From positions 557,922 to 621,921 of the forward strand of contig JXTB01000176.1 in the NCBI GenBank assembly GCA_002914805.1: a DNA stretch of 64,000 nucleotides. The letters run 5' to 3'. The notes under the pieces were generated by a model. The model did no database searches. It was not told the origin of the DNA and saw nothing but the letters and a program-made list of their open reading frames with translations. The stretch comes from Parasponia andersonii. Lineage: Eukaryota; Streptophyta; Magnoliopsida; Rosales; Cannabaceae. This document shows positions 45,341 to 57,324 of this stretch, piece after piece (the stretch's first letter is position 1; each line of letters starts with the position of its first letter). A program made the position numbers and the translations under genes.

Positions 45341-47472
45341 ATGTCTAGTAGTGAGGAATTTAGGGAGGGGAATGCGTTCTTAGGAGAATCGTCTTTCAAT
45401 ACAAGCATTAGTTCTATAAATCTCGAAGACTATCTTAAGCCAGAACCTGAAGTAGAAATAACTGGGACCGGGCAAAGTAGTCCTCGCATTGGCGACCTCC
45501 CTCAAGACCAATGCCCTTGGCATATTAGGGATACCCCTGCATTTGCATCGGGTTATCAGTATGTAGAAGAAGATTGGTCATGTACAATATATAGATGAGC
45601 TTTACAATAAACAAACTCAGAAAGATCGTGTGCAACTACAAAATCTATGTCCCCCTTTGCCTACCTATAGAGTTCAATCGACCATACACACCTCTTCGTG
45701 GAACCGCCTTATTCTCAGATGCAGTTTTCAGATGTGGTGTCCATTTCCTACTTCATCCATATATAAAATCGATCGTCAACTATTATGGAGTTGTCCCTTT
45801 TCAACTAACTCCAAATACATATAGATATATGGTAGGTCTGTACATATTATACCATAAATTAGGTTTAAAATCCCCCACTCCTGAAGAGTTTGTTTGGTTT
45901 TATCAAGTGAAATCGAACCCATCAGACTTTGGCTTCTTCTATGTGAGTAAGTGGTCGAACCAAGTAATAAAAACTATCCACAGGATCCGCAACAATATGG
46001 GAAAATGGAAAAATCTATTTTTCCACTTTGACTACGTGAATAACGGCTTCTTTCAAAACTCTGGTAGGTAACTTTCAGCTTATAGCTTTCTCTTTATAAA
46101 TATATTAATCTGATCGTATTCGTATGTCGTCACAAATAATAGGGAACATCCAGGACTCTACAAAGAACAGCTCGCAAGGGTGTATGAAATAAAAAACCTT
46201 CTGAACAAAGAATTTGACTGGAAAGACTTGGGATGACCAAGAAACTAATTGTTTGTGGGCTGTTTTCAAAGGGAGCTATTCTTCCAGATTCTGCCAACCA
46301 TCTGACCAAACCTTCGAGCTCGAAGAAGAAGTAGAGGAAACAGAAGGAAAGGGGTGCCTCATCTTCTAAATCCAGGAAACAAAAAGCACCTACCACTCCT
46401 ATTATCCCAGAACCATCATCTCCAAAAGCTCTATCGCCATCAATTTCTCAAGGTATTTTTTTTATTATTCCTCCTCTTTGTCGCATTATATACCTCACAT
46501 GCTAACTAATCATATCTATTCAGAAATGACGATTGGCAGCGGACTGTGCCACCTTCAGCACTAGGGTCAATGGCAAAGTCCAAGACACCAAATAGCACAC
46601 CCCTTCCTCAAAAAAAGGGAAAGAGAAAGTCGATACTTCAAAGAAGCGAAAAGTCTCCTTCGAGGATATCTCAACAAGCTCGCCTCCTCCGCAGCCTTCA
46701 AAAACTACGAGCCAGCCTCAGCCATCCAAGGAAATAGCCACCTCTTCTGGGGGACTGAGCCAGGCCGACAAGGACGAGGAGCTTTTTGCACTCCTTCGCT
46801 ACTACCAGATAAAGCTGGTTTGAGCGTGGCATTTATCGATCGCTTCACTTCTGAAGAAGGTTGGAAGAGGATAAAGCAACGACCATCCAAGGTCACTTTC
46901 AGTGCTACGATGAGGATGCTGGCAAATGTAAGCATCTTCTATCTTTACTCTTCAGCGTACTTTTTTGTACTGATGTGTTATAATTTCAGACTGCTGCAGC
47001 CACTGTCTTGATATATAACCTGGTCCTTGAATGCATGGAGAAAGCTGAAAAGGTCGAAGAAATGACCCAAGCATTTGAGGACTTGGAGAAGACTTGCGAA
47101 GAAGAGAGAAATTCCTTCGAGTTGGAGAAATAGCAATTGTGCGAGGATTTGGCCTAGAGGAAGCTTGAAAAGGAAAAGCTCGAGGAAAAAACTAAATAAC
47201 TTGAGAAAACCATCTCCGAGCATCCAGATATTCTGAAGGAGGTGATGGCAGAGGCAGCTCATAAGGTTGTAGAAGAGTTCAGGGCCACTGAAGGCAAGGA
47301 GCTTGAAGAAAAGGCTAGTGACATTACCTCGTCGACTATAATATACGATATCTTCTATGAGTATCCAGATTTCGGCTTTTCTATCCTTGGTGAGGATATG
47401 GTCGAACTTGTCCAAAGTTGGAAAGAAACCAAAGCTGTGACTATAAAAGGTGGAGCGAGCACATCTTCATAA
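45341..47472 (+). pseudogene. Spliced antisense accessory gene of Tat element B
   Basis: It is coded opposite to pol. Exon 1 is 45341-46067, then 46143-46452, 46524-46927 and 46990-47472, all with GT-AG borders that keep the reading frame. The N-terminal part (MSSSEEFREGN) is acidic. A conserved domain at 45610-46067 reads CLPIEFNRPY, FLLHPYIKSIVNYYG, PFQLTPNTYRYMVGLYIL and FVWFYQVK, resembling the plant putative gypsy-type transposon (Transposase_28) family. A Ser/Lys/Pro-rich linker follows in exons 2-3, then a Glu/Lys-rich coiled coil (EKAEKVEEMTQAFEDLEK) in exon 4 and an end with EYPDFGFSILGEDMVELVQSW. Frameshifts near 45590 and 46235 and stops near 46334, 47131, 47153 and 47198 break it. 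The role is unknown; such antisense ORFs are known from some Tat-lineage elements. Confidence 0.7.
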
Positions 47473-48235
47473 AAGTTTTTTTTACAAAGTTTCAGAACAA
47501 TGTGGGCTGGTCCTTTTTGCTTTCTAATACTTTGCTTGCATATAGGTGCAAGCTATTATCAATGGAATTTTTGTCAAATGTTTATTCCTACAAAATAATT
47601 AAAACATTACATTGTAATATAAAGATGCATAATTTAACCAAGTAGTCAATCATTAGGTGACTGATCAGTACACTATTACAATTCGAATCCAACTAACTTA
47701 AAATGGGTTTTAAGTGTTAGGATAGGTTAGGTCACTTACGAAAACAACAAGTATGAGTGATGCAAAATCAATACTATTTTTAAAAAGTTCCACGGCAAAG
47801 TGTAATATAGTAATATATCACATCGAACAATGAACGTTTTGCTTAGTTACTTTGTTGTTCGAGGAGGGAAATTGCATAATACGACATGCTATGCCATGAA
47901 GTGAGGAGAAAATCCTAAGATTTTAAGAAATTTTAGAAATTTGGCGATCTTAAATTCCAACCCCTTTAAATGAACATTTGCATAGTCCCTTAGGAAATGA
48001 GTAGGTGACAATATTCTGATCTCACTGCCCCCCCGAGTTTTATGGTGTTCGGAGACTGCCATAAAACTATAAAAGATGAACCAAATAAAATTGAATAATC
48101 GAAGAAAAGAAATCTTTATTGATGAATGACGACGAATGACGAACAACAAGAAGACATCTTTTATTGATGGCTGACGATGAATGATGAATAACAAGATACC
48201 CCTCGGGTCATTGAAAATACATAAAGATATATATG
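47473..48235. other. Convergent 3' spacer of element B
   Basis: It separates the end of the antisense gene (plus) from the end of pol (minus), so two transcripts would converge here. From 48065 to 48190 a 35-base-like unit with GATGAATGACGA/GAACAACAAGA recurs three times. Frames inside it are incidental. Confidence 0.5.
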
Positions 48236-51200
48236 AACTTTTACTGATAATAGCAACAAAACTGTTCTGCATTCTAAGCATGCTCAATCTTTTGTCCACC
48301 AGTGAGAGCTAGCTTGTACGTCCCAGGTCAAATGATAGCATCAACAACATATGGTCCTTCCCAAGAGGGTCCAAATACACCAGTACCGTGCTTTTTATTA
48401 TTAGGTAAAACTTGTTGAAGAACAAGATCACCAACTTCAAATTCTCTACTTCTGACTTTAGCATTATAATATCGACCAGTGTACTATTGATATGATGTGA
48501 TCCAAAGTTGAGACTGCTCGTGCCTTTCTTCTAAAAGATCGAGCTTAATCCTCATTAGTGCATTATTCTGATCTTGCTCATAAGTAGATCGTCGTAGAGA
48601 GCTCGAACCAGTTTCTATTGGAACCATTGCTTCGTATCCATAAGCTAAAGAGAATGGACTTTTTCTAGTAGTGGTTCGTTGAGTGGTGCGATAAGCCCAT
48701 AATACCTCAGGTATCATATCTGGCCAAGCTCCTTTTTGCTCTTCTAGCTTTGTCTTTAGGTTCTGTTTAAGTATCTTGTTTATAGCTTCGACCTGCCCAT
48801 TAGCTTCTGGATGTACAACAGCAGAGAAGCTCTTCTTGATGCCTAAGTTGCAACAGAAGTTACGAAAGTCATCACAGTCAAATTGTTTTCCATTATCAGA
48901 AATTATAGTAAATGGTATACCATAACGGCAGATTATAGATTTGTAAACAAAATCTATCATCTTTTTTGCAGAAATGGTACTCAATGCTTCTTCTTCTGTC
49001 CATTTTGTGAAATAATCGACTGCAACCCCTGCATACTTCAATCCACCTTGAGCCAATGGAAGCATTCCGATAAAATCAATGTCCCATACTACAAATGGCC
49101 ATGGACTAGTCATTGGAGTTAGAGGAACATGTGGCATCCTAGGAACAGTTGCAAACCGTTGATAATTGTCACACCTCCTAGAAAATTCCATTGTATCTTT
49201 CTTTATAGTTGACCAAAAATATCCTTGTCTGAGAACCTTGTTCGTAAGTGCCTGCCCCCCTAAATGATTTCTGCATATTCCTTTGTAAATGTTCCTCATA
49301 ATGTAGTGTGCTTTTTCTTCATCAACACATAATAATAACGGCGAGCTAAAACTTCATTTGAAGCCGCTTTGCATCATCTTTGCTTTCAAGAAGATCGCTT
49401 TTTTGTAGATATTTCATTATAAGATCTATCCACGATGGTTTTTTGTCAACTAGCATGGTTACTTAGAGCTCTACTTCGATACTCGGTTTCGCAAGAAATT
49501 TGACAGGAACTACCTTTAATAATTTTGTGTCTTTCATTGAAGCGAGCTTAGCTAGAGCATCTGCTCGAGTATTCTTAATGCGAGGAAGAAGTTGTATGCT
49601 ACAAGTAGTAAATGTCGAGAATAGTCGTTGTACATCCTACAAGTAGGCCATCATTCTTTCTCCTCTTACTTGATAATCGCCGAACACTTGACAAAGGACC
49701 AATTGGGAATCACTGTATACCTCAATCATCTTGGCCTTCATTTCTTGTGCGAGCTTCAGCCTAGCTATCAGTGCTTCATATTCTACCTCATTATTCGATG
49801 TTGGAAATTTGAAGCGAAGTGCACAATGAATATTATGCCCTTCAAGACTGATTAGCACTAAGCTCGCACCGACTCCATTCTCGTTTGATAATCCATCAAC
49901 GTAAAGTTTCCACAATCTTGATAAATCTATAGTAGGTTCTTCGCTTACTTCTATGGGAAAATTGACATCATATGTGAATTCTGCAATAAAATTTGCGAGA
50001 GCTTGACCTTTAATCGCAGTGGAGGTTGAAAATTGATGTTAAATTGACTCAACTCAACAGCCCACTTAAGTAGTCGTCCTAAAGCCTCAGGATTTTGTAG
50101 AACCTACTTTAATGGAAAATTTGTGAAAACTTTGATGGATTGCACATGAAAATAAGGTCGAAGCTTCTTGGATGCGACAATGAGTGCTAATGCCAACTTT
50201 TCCATCTCTAGATATCTCGTTTCGGCATCAAATAATCTTTTACTTACGTAATATATAGGTCGTTGTACTTTTTCTTCTTCTCGAATTAACACAACACTTA
50301 TCGCATATTTTGAAACAACGAGATACAAGTATAACTCTTCCCTCAGGTTTGGTGTCGACATAAGTGGAGGAGAACCCAAGTGTGCTTTTAATTCTTGAAA
50401 CGCCTGCTCATATTCTTCCATCCACTCGAACCTCTTCGAACTCTTCAATACTTCGAAGAATGGTTGGCATTTATCGGTTGAGCTAGATACAAATTAACTC
50501 AGTGCAGCCACTCTTCCCGCCAGGCTCTGCACATCTTTGGGTTTATAAGAGGACTGTATATCAATTAGTGCGTGTATCTTCTGAGGGTTAGCTTCGATGC
50601 CTCGCTGATTGACCATGAACCCCAAGAATTTTCCGGATCCTACTCCGAATGCACACTTCTGGGGGTTCAGCTTCATTTGATATTTTCAAAGAATTTTGAA
50701 CATCTCATCGAGGTGCTTGACATGATTTTACCAACATATCATTAACATATACTTCCATTATCTTGCCAATTTGTTTTACAAACATCATATTGACAAGATG
50801 CTGATAAGTTGCGCCTACGTTGATGAGTCCATAGGGCATTTTCTTGTAACAGTATAATCCTCGATCAGTGATGAACAAGGTATGCTCATCATCTAGCTCG
50901 TACATGGGGATTTAATTATATCTAGAATACGCATCCATAAAGCTTAAGAGTTCATGCCCCGACATCGCTTCTACAAGCTGGTCGATTTTTGGAAGGGGAA
51001 AACTATCCTTCGGGCATGCTTTGTTGAGGTCGATGAAATCGATGCAAGTTCTCCACTTCCCATTGGGTTTCTTTACCAAAGCTGGGTTTGCAAGCCAGTT
51101 CAGGTAAAAAGATTCCCTGATGAATCCGATTTCGAGCAACTTCTTTACCTCTTAGTGTTCTGGATTCATGGCTCTTCTTTTCTGTCATACAGGCTTTTTT

Positions 51201-52250
51201 GTCGTATCTATATTTAGATGATGACAGATGATATTCGGATTGATCCCCACCATATCTGAATGTTGCCATACAAAGCTATCCAAGTTTGATTTCAGAAAAG
51301 CAACCAATGATGCTCGCATGGGTTCTTGAGCCTTCATTCCGATTTTTAGAACCTTCGAAGACCTGTTAATTGACAAATATTCCAAGTCTTCTATAGGTCC
51401 AGTCTTGACCTCTCCATCGATTTCTCGAGGATCGAGGTCTTTGATTGACGTTTTGCCTGACGCTTCCCTTGATGCTTTACTTGATGCTTTAATTGATGCT
51501 TCTCTTAATGCTTCACCTTGTAGCTGGACCATCATTGTGTAAAGGTGACACATCTTTTGCTGCGAGCTTTAAAGAATTATTATAACAAGTCCGTGCATCA
51601 TATTGGTTGCCTCGCACTTCGCCTACTCCATGTTGAGTCAGGAATTTCATAGCAAGATGGTAGATTGAAGTAACTGCTCGAACCTCCCTCAATGTTGGTC
51701 TTCCTAATACAATATTGAATGCAGAGGGACAATCTACAACTAAGAATTGGGTCATTACCGTTGAAACCCTAGGATAATTTCCAACATTGACCATTAACTC
51801 AATCATGCCCCTAGGAATTATACTATTAACTATAAATCCGTAGAATGGAGTGACAATGGGCTTTAGGTCGCTTTTACTCAACCCCATCTTCTTGAAGGCA
51901 TCATAGTATAGGATATCGACAACACTTCCATTATCGATCAAAACTCGCCATAGCCGCGTGCTTCCACAGTTGATCTTTGTGACCAACGCATCATTATGTG
52001 GGTAATAGACCTCCCTCGCATTCTGCTCTGTGAAGATAATATCCATATCCGGTACCTGTTGAAGCTTTCATGGTCGCCATTCAAGATGCATGACATTGGT
52101 CAACGGCTACTGTCAAGCTTCTCAGGCATACCTATCTTACGCCCTCTTCGAATCTCCACCAACATGCGGTCCTCCAAAAATATATTACACTTTGCGTTGA
52201 ATTTCTGGTAGTCGTTGTCGGTTTTCTTCTTGCCTTTCATTATTCTACCT
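48236..52250 (-). pseudogene. Tat-type pol of element B
   Basis: Minus strand, right to left. Protease (about 52046-51513) has RVLIDNGSVVDILYYDAF and NIVLGRPTLRE. Reverse transcriptase (51140-50494) has KKPNGKWRTCIDF, KACPKDSFPLPKID and SFMDAYSRYN. Its catalytic site reads YVNDML (near 50740-50750), the first Asp changed to Asn. RNase H (50448-50104) has YYVSKRLFDAETRYLEMEKLALAL. The archaeal-type RNase H (49915-49637) reads LYVDGLSNENGVGASLVL and EVEYEALIARL. Integrase (49299-48484) keeps the triad (WDIDFIG, ISDNGKQFD, ANGQVEAINK), but the last Cys of its zinc finger is Tyr. The tail to ~48236 follows one stop at 48487. The longest open stretch is 271 codons. Confidence 0.9.
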
Positions 52251-53977
52251 GGTGTACTGTCGTAGCCGTCCTTCTTTAATTAATCTTTCGATTTCATCCT
52301 TCAAGGTATAGCAGTTATTGGTATCATGTCCAATGCCATTATGATACTGGTAGAACTTGTTGGGATCATATCTCGCTCTATCTTGTTTTCTCAATTCTAG
52401 TTGACGATATTGCTCCTGCTAGTTTGTGACTACATATATATGATCTATGGGTGCATTCAGTTCAGTATAGTCATTGAATCTTATAGAAGCTCTTGGAATC
52501 TCCTGCTTTTTCTATTTGGGCTGCTTCTTAGTCGATTGCTTATTACTTCTTTTGTTTGACTTCTTATTATTATCATTATTGGTCGTGGTTGCATCTTTTA
52601 CAGCATCTTTTCCTCCTTCTTTCATCTTGTGAAGATTCTTGTACGAAGATTCCACCCTCAAATGCCGACCAACTCTTCGATAGAAGTCTTCAAGGGTTCT
52701 GCATTCTCGCTCAAGTAACTCTTCCCAGAGTTTAGTCTCTTGTCACACCCCTACCATCATTAGAGTTTGGGTGGGTTATTGACCTTTGCCTACTCTGAGG
52801 TAAAATGGTTAAGGTAAGATCGTAGAGTTTGCTCCAAACCTTGCCGAATAGTAGACAGATTGATAAGTGGAACAGTAAAATTCTTCGCAGCCTGGAATTG
52901 CCTCAAGAATGCAGTCTAAAGTTGTTGCTAGGACAAGATTGAATCAGACTTGAGTCCTCAGAACCACTTCTTTGCTGCTCCTATGAGAGTTACAGCAAAA
53001 CATCTACAACGTGCAAGATCACCGACACGATAAAGCTCTATCAGGTCATTGAAGTGATCCATATGATCCTGTGGATCAGTTTTCCTATCAAAAGTATTTA
53101 TGGTGGGAAGTTTGAATCTAGCAGGTAAGGCAGCAGCTCGAACTTCCTCACTGAATGGTGATTGACGATACCCATTAGCGAGGTCATCGTCCCAGCCAAT
53201 AAGTGCATCTAATGCGATCATCAAATTATAAACATCGAAGTTTGGAGGGAGAGTATTATCTCTTATTGGTGGCAAAGGTGGCCTTTGCTCGTTAGCACGA
53301 TATAAGGCAGGTTGGCCAGGCTGGGTCTGCTACGACCTTTGTGAGGATTTAAATGTAATAGTGCGACGAGATCGACTTTGGTCATTATTATGCGATGTGG
53401 ATCGCTCATGACTATGTTGTTGTTCTAGGTGTTGTCTTAAGTCTGCAGGATTCTGTCTCGACTCCCTACTAATCCTTTCAAAGACGCTCCTCGATTGACA
53501 TTTTTGCTCGTTGTTTAGACAATCACGATTGACGGTTGCTCTCTGAGAAGGTTGTCCATGATCACGATCAGTGCTTGAACTCTCAATACCAGATTCCAGA
53601 GGTAAGTCTGTGACCTTGCCTTTTCCCTTGGAGGTGCGATCTCCATAACGCTCTTGCTGGGCTTTATGTTGGTCGCAGTTCCTTCTCTCTAGGATCTGAG
53701 TTCTTCATTCAAGTAGTTGAGCAGGATGTTCTCTTGGACGTTCGTACTGTGGTGGAGTCACCATCTGTCCCTCAGTAAGTTATTGTAGAGAATCATTAGT
53801 CTGATTAATGATTTGTTGAAGGTTCACCAGTGCCTCCTCCACCTGTCTCTGGACAATATTTTCTGGTGCAGTCACGGCAAGCTGATCCTGAACAAGATCT
53901 ACCTATACAGTAGCAGTGTTTTAGGGTTGGTTTTGGCTAGTTTCGTTGTTTCTGGTAATGTTTCTGGTGTTTTTCAT
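52251..53977 (-). pseudogene. Tat-type gag of element B
   Basis: The frame starts at ATG 53977-53975 (MKNTRNITRNNETS) and contains the segment TVTAPENIVQRQVEEALVNL-like helix. A gag capsid domain follows at 53275-52958, with DRKTDPQDHMDHFNDLIELY and CRCFAVTLIGAAKKWF, the usual form of plant gypsy gag. Several stops interrupt both ends, and the nucleocapsid part towards 52250 is Lys-rich and decayed. Confidence 0.8.
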
Positions 53978-54017
53978 TGTTGAAGAAGCGAAATTGACAA
54001 ACTTTTTGCTGAAATAG

Positions 54018-54034
54018 CCCTCTTTCTAGCGCCA
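54018..54034 (-). other. Primer binding site of element B
   Basis: The minus strand reads ATTGGCGCTAGAAAGAGGG just inside the right LTR. Position and the TGGCGC start are those of a tRNA primer site. The tRNA was not assigned. Confidence 0.6.
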
Positions 54035-54036
54035 AT

Positions 54037-54614
54037 TATTGACGGAGGTTTTGTCAACAATAAATTTAGAAAATTGCAAGATATGACTTGTGTGTGAAAA
54101 GGGTTGATCAAATCAAAGAAAATAAAAAGACAAGAATTTTATAGTAGTTCGGCCCCAAAAAAGATGAGCCTACGTCCACTGTTTTTCACTATTTTCTAGA
54201 GAATTACAAGAGTTTCTTTAAGTCTCAAGATCAGATATTCCAGAGAGAGAGAGACACAGAGTGTAGCCACAAAGGTCCTTGATAGCAATACTGAGTTCCC
54301 CTGATATAGGTAAAGGTGACTCGATGTTTCCCAGTTGTGAAAACTGGTAAATGCGTAATCAGAAAATACAATTTGAGTTATAATATAATTGGGTAATAAC
54401 TTGAATGGAATGATTGGTTGATCTCCATTCAGAAACTTGTTTCTCTTTGTAGATTACTCGCTTGATGAAGCTTGATCTAGTTTCCTTTTGGAGGAGGTTA
54501 CATTTAATTCATTGGAGGATGTCCACTTAATTCATGCGACCTAACGAGTTCAACTTGGTCGCTAACTTTCCCTTTTTCGTATTGACCATCATATAGGTTT
54601 TAGACCGCACAAAA
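54037..54614 (-). mobile_element. 5' LTR of element B
   Basis: It matches 43725-44329 with scattered changes and a deletion of one GGAGGAGGTC unit. On the minus strand it ends CCGTCAATA before the primer site. ACATG follows on its outer side. Confidence 0.9.
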
Positions 54615-54619
54615 ACATG

Positions 54620-55092
54620 CAAGGGCAACTCTAGCTATTCATTTTACTGTAGTAATCTGTATTTACGGTAGCAGAGTAGGTGGCGGTAACTAAGGATGAG
54701 TTGATGTTGTCGGGCTCAAGTGAGCTTTGTCCCCCGTATTCTTGTTTAAAGAGCCACACCGACTTGTTCAATAATTGATGGAATCTGGAGTTTGAAGTGG
54801 TCAGCTCGTAATAAGAGGTAACAAGCTTCTATTCCACTAAGCGATAGCTTAACTGTGGCACATCTCTTATTTGGTGTCTCCACTCTAATATATGAGGAGA
54901 TATAATATCTAGCCACAAATCTTGTTTATATTCCATGAACTGGTCATTGATCATTCTTTGACCAGCACATTATATACATAGTCTTTTCAAGTTTATGGCA
55001 AGTACGAGGGTATAATAATCGTTGGTTTTGTGGTATAGCTCATGTATATTCTTGAGCCGGTCTTTGATGGGTAAAATTCCATGCACAATAAT
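54620..55092 (-). mobile_element. Right part of the older Tat-like LTR split by element B
   Basis: This continues 43505-43719 after removal of element B and one ACATG. Its outer end CCATGCACAATAATTGCCCC closely resembles the LTR start plus purine tract of element B (CCATGCAACAATTGCCCC), so the LTR would begin near 55090 on the minus strand. The minus strand here also has a 149-codon stretch (55080-54634) with only two stops; see findings. Assignment as LTR is tentative. Confidence 0.45.
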
Positions 55093-55370
55093 TGCCCCTC
55101 AATTTTAGGTGCTTAGTTCAACTGGCAGATGAAACTGTAATTATTTGAGCCCGCTTAAATAATTTCCTCTCCAAGATGCAGTATTTCTGGAAACTCTTCA
55201 TCACAATTGCTTTTTTTTTTGGTTATATAGCTCGTATTCGCTAAGAAATGGTCCATTTCTTTTCCACTTTACAAGCTGCTCAGTTTTTACATATACTTGA
55301 GAAAAATGTTTATTCCTTGAGCTGCTCGGTTTTTACATATACTTGAGAAAAATGTTTATTCCTCATTGTT
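55093..55370. other. Spacer with a 46-base tandem repeat
   Basis: GCTGCTCAGTTTTTACATAT and what follows (55275-55320) recurs at 55321-55362 with one substitution. A TATATAG motif lies at ~55223. If the LTR call to the left is right, this would be the 3' untranslated part of that older element. Confidence 0.5.
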
Positions 55371-56990
55371 GGTTGGAATGTATAACTATAAATTATACTC
55401 ACATACTCTCGTGCAAGTGCACACGGTCACAAGTGATATAGATTTAAGAGTTAGAGTGTTAAACCCACGAAGATTGATTACTAAGTCTAAGCTAAGTATT
55501 AAAATTGGTCAATCCTAGCTTTATCCAAACAACCGAAATATGGATTTTAAAAAAATAAAATAAAAGAAACTAAATTATCATGCAAATAAATAAAAGACAA
55601 ATCAATAAGAAAAATATCTAGGTTTACTAATTCCCTAACCATTCTCTTGTCATGCTATTTCACAATTTCTCTCTTAAATTAATTGATCTACTAGAGTTAT
55701 CAACTGAGAATTCATTTGTATTCACAAAATCCTTTCCAAAATATAAGTGAAAAATATCTAGACAAGATAATATATTACTCCGAATATAAATTGACTAGAC
55801 TTATTAAGTTTAGTTATTCTCACACAAAAGTTACATAAATCATATAAGTATATTCCAATCCTATGCAAACTCACCCCACATTAGATGATCTTATGTTGTT
55901 CTACCTATTTCCAAACCTAAATTCCCTTTTCCAAGTTCATAAAGGTTTCACTCAACAATCTATTTAGTAATCATTTATATAGAAGTAATAAACATGAGGT
56001 AAAACAAGTAACTCAATAATAGATTAAATTAATGAAAGAGGAAAGAAATAAGCATATACAAGATACTAGGTTGGTTCACATAATAAAACTAGACAAAAAA
56101 GAATTTAGTTCATAATATAAATTTAGAACAATAACATTTTAATACCATAGAATCAGGAAATACAAATATCAAAGAGAAAAGATTTTTAGAATTCTCCCTC
56201 TTTGAAGAGCTCGAAGGTGCTCATGGAGGTTGTCAATCTCCTCCTCCAAACTTGATTTTTGCTCTCTTAAATCCTTCCTTAAAGATTTATTCTCAATAAT
56301 ATCACTCTCTAAATATGAAAAATACAAAGCAAAACTCACAAGAAAAGGAAAAAAAATGGTACGAACAAAGGGTAGTGTTGATATTGTAGAGGAAATCAAG
56401 AAATGGAGTATTAGAGCTTATTTTCTTCTTCTTATTCTTCTCTTTCCAAGGCTACCTCCATTCCTTTCTTTGTATCCCAACATGCTCCTTCAACTCTAAA
56501 GATATGGTTTTAAAGAGGAGGCTCGTGCAAACTTAAGGCAGGTTAAATATGGACCCTTGCATCGTTAATAAGTTGATCTCGACCGTCAATTATTGACCTA
56601 AGACGTAGACAGTAGTACCTCGGTACCATTTTTGGCACTGGAGCACCAGAAATTCCCGAGTCTTAGTACTGCAGCACCAATTTTTGGTGCCCTAATGCTA
56701 CTTTTCTGCTGGTTTAGTGCCTCAAGTTTGCGGATATGCTATTTCTTTGTTTTAGCTCGGATCTGCCTTATTTTCATTGCGTTACGATCGTATCAGATTT
56801 AACTTTGATTTTAATAGTTTGAAAAACCTATTTGTAAGTCACAAATTCATCTCATTTTACATCAAATACCTTTGTTTCATTCTCCTATGAACATAAAGAA
56901 ACAAAATATTAAAACAATAAGAAAAACACTTAAATAACTTAATATAAACTAGAACATAGCAAAACTTAAGACACATTAGCATTAGATAAC
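55371..56990 (-). mobile_element. Athila-like LTR or leader, minus strand
   Basis: On the minus strand it reads from TGTCTTAAGTTTTGC (near 56973) through a block with repeated GGTGCTGCAGTACT and TGGTGCTCCAGTGCC words. It ends with a segment CTTCGTGGGTTTAACACTC...CTTGTGACCGTGTGCACTTG. This combination is typical of LTR plus leader of plant Athila-type Ty3/gypsy elements. No second copy is present in the window and the ends are uncertain. Frames here (56169-56499, either strand) are not accepted as genes. Confidence 0.4.
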
Positions 56991-57011
56991 TCTATTATTA
57001 TAGACTTAATA

Positions 57012-57324
57012 TAGTTGTTGTGCTCAAATTCTTTGGAAGAAACAAACTCTAATAGATTTTGGAATGAATTATAATCATGTGCCTATTAAATGTGATAATA
57101 CTAATGCTATTAATTTGTCAAAAAATTCAATTTTGTATTCATGTGAGCATATTGACATTAGACATCATTTTCTTCGTGATTGTATGCAGAAAGGTGATAT
57201 TGTTCTTAAGTTTGTACACATAGAAAAATAACTTGCTGATATTTTTATTAAACCTCTTAGTGAGGATTGTTTTTGTGTGATTTAAAGAGAACTTAGCATG
57301 ATTCATCTTAATGAGCTTCATTGA
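57012..57324 (+). pseudogene. SIRE-type copia RNase H C-terminus
   Basis: The frame reads QILWKKQTLIDFGMNYNHVP, then KCDNTNAINLSKNSILYS, HIDIRHHFLRDCMQKGDIV and LADIFIKPLSEDCF, the C-terminal end of the RNase H domain of Ty1/copia pol in its SIRE/Maximus form. It ends at the stop after NELH. Stops occur at about 57229 and 57283, and one residue pair in the SRTKHI region is lost. The rest of pol is missing to the left, where the Athila-like DNA begins. Confidence 0.8.

Larger units (their letters stand above)
43720..54619 (-). mobile_element. Tat-type Ty3/gypsy element B with TSD, minus strand
   Basis: LTRs at 43725-44329 and 54037-54614 enclose a 9.7-kb interior. The duplication ACATG (43720-43724, 54615-54619) marks one insertion of 10,890 bases. 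Transcription of pol runs right to left: LTR, primer site, gag, protease, RT, RNase H, archaeal-type RNase H, integrase. An antisense spliced gene then lies in the opposite direction, followed by purine tract and LTR. The second RNase H and the gypsy order define the Tat lineage. Every coding part has stops. Confidence 0.92.

Noticed and set aside
48118..48190. Short repeated unit considered as a CRISPR-like array
   Set aside because: Units are imperfect and adjacent, in a plant retrotransposon; no spacer-repeat structure.
48883..49122. Plus-strand frames over element B integrase and RNase H
   Set aside because: Shadow frames of minus-strand pol.
56169..56499. Coiled-coil-like minus frame and overlapping plus frame
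   Set aside because: Lies in the Athila-like LTR or leader; no start context, no partner exons.
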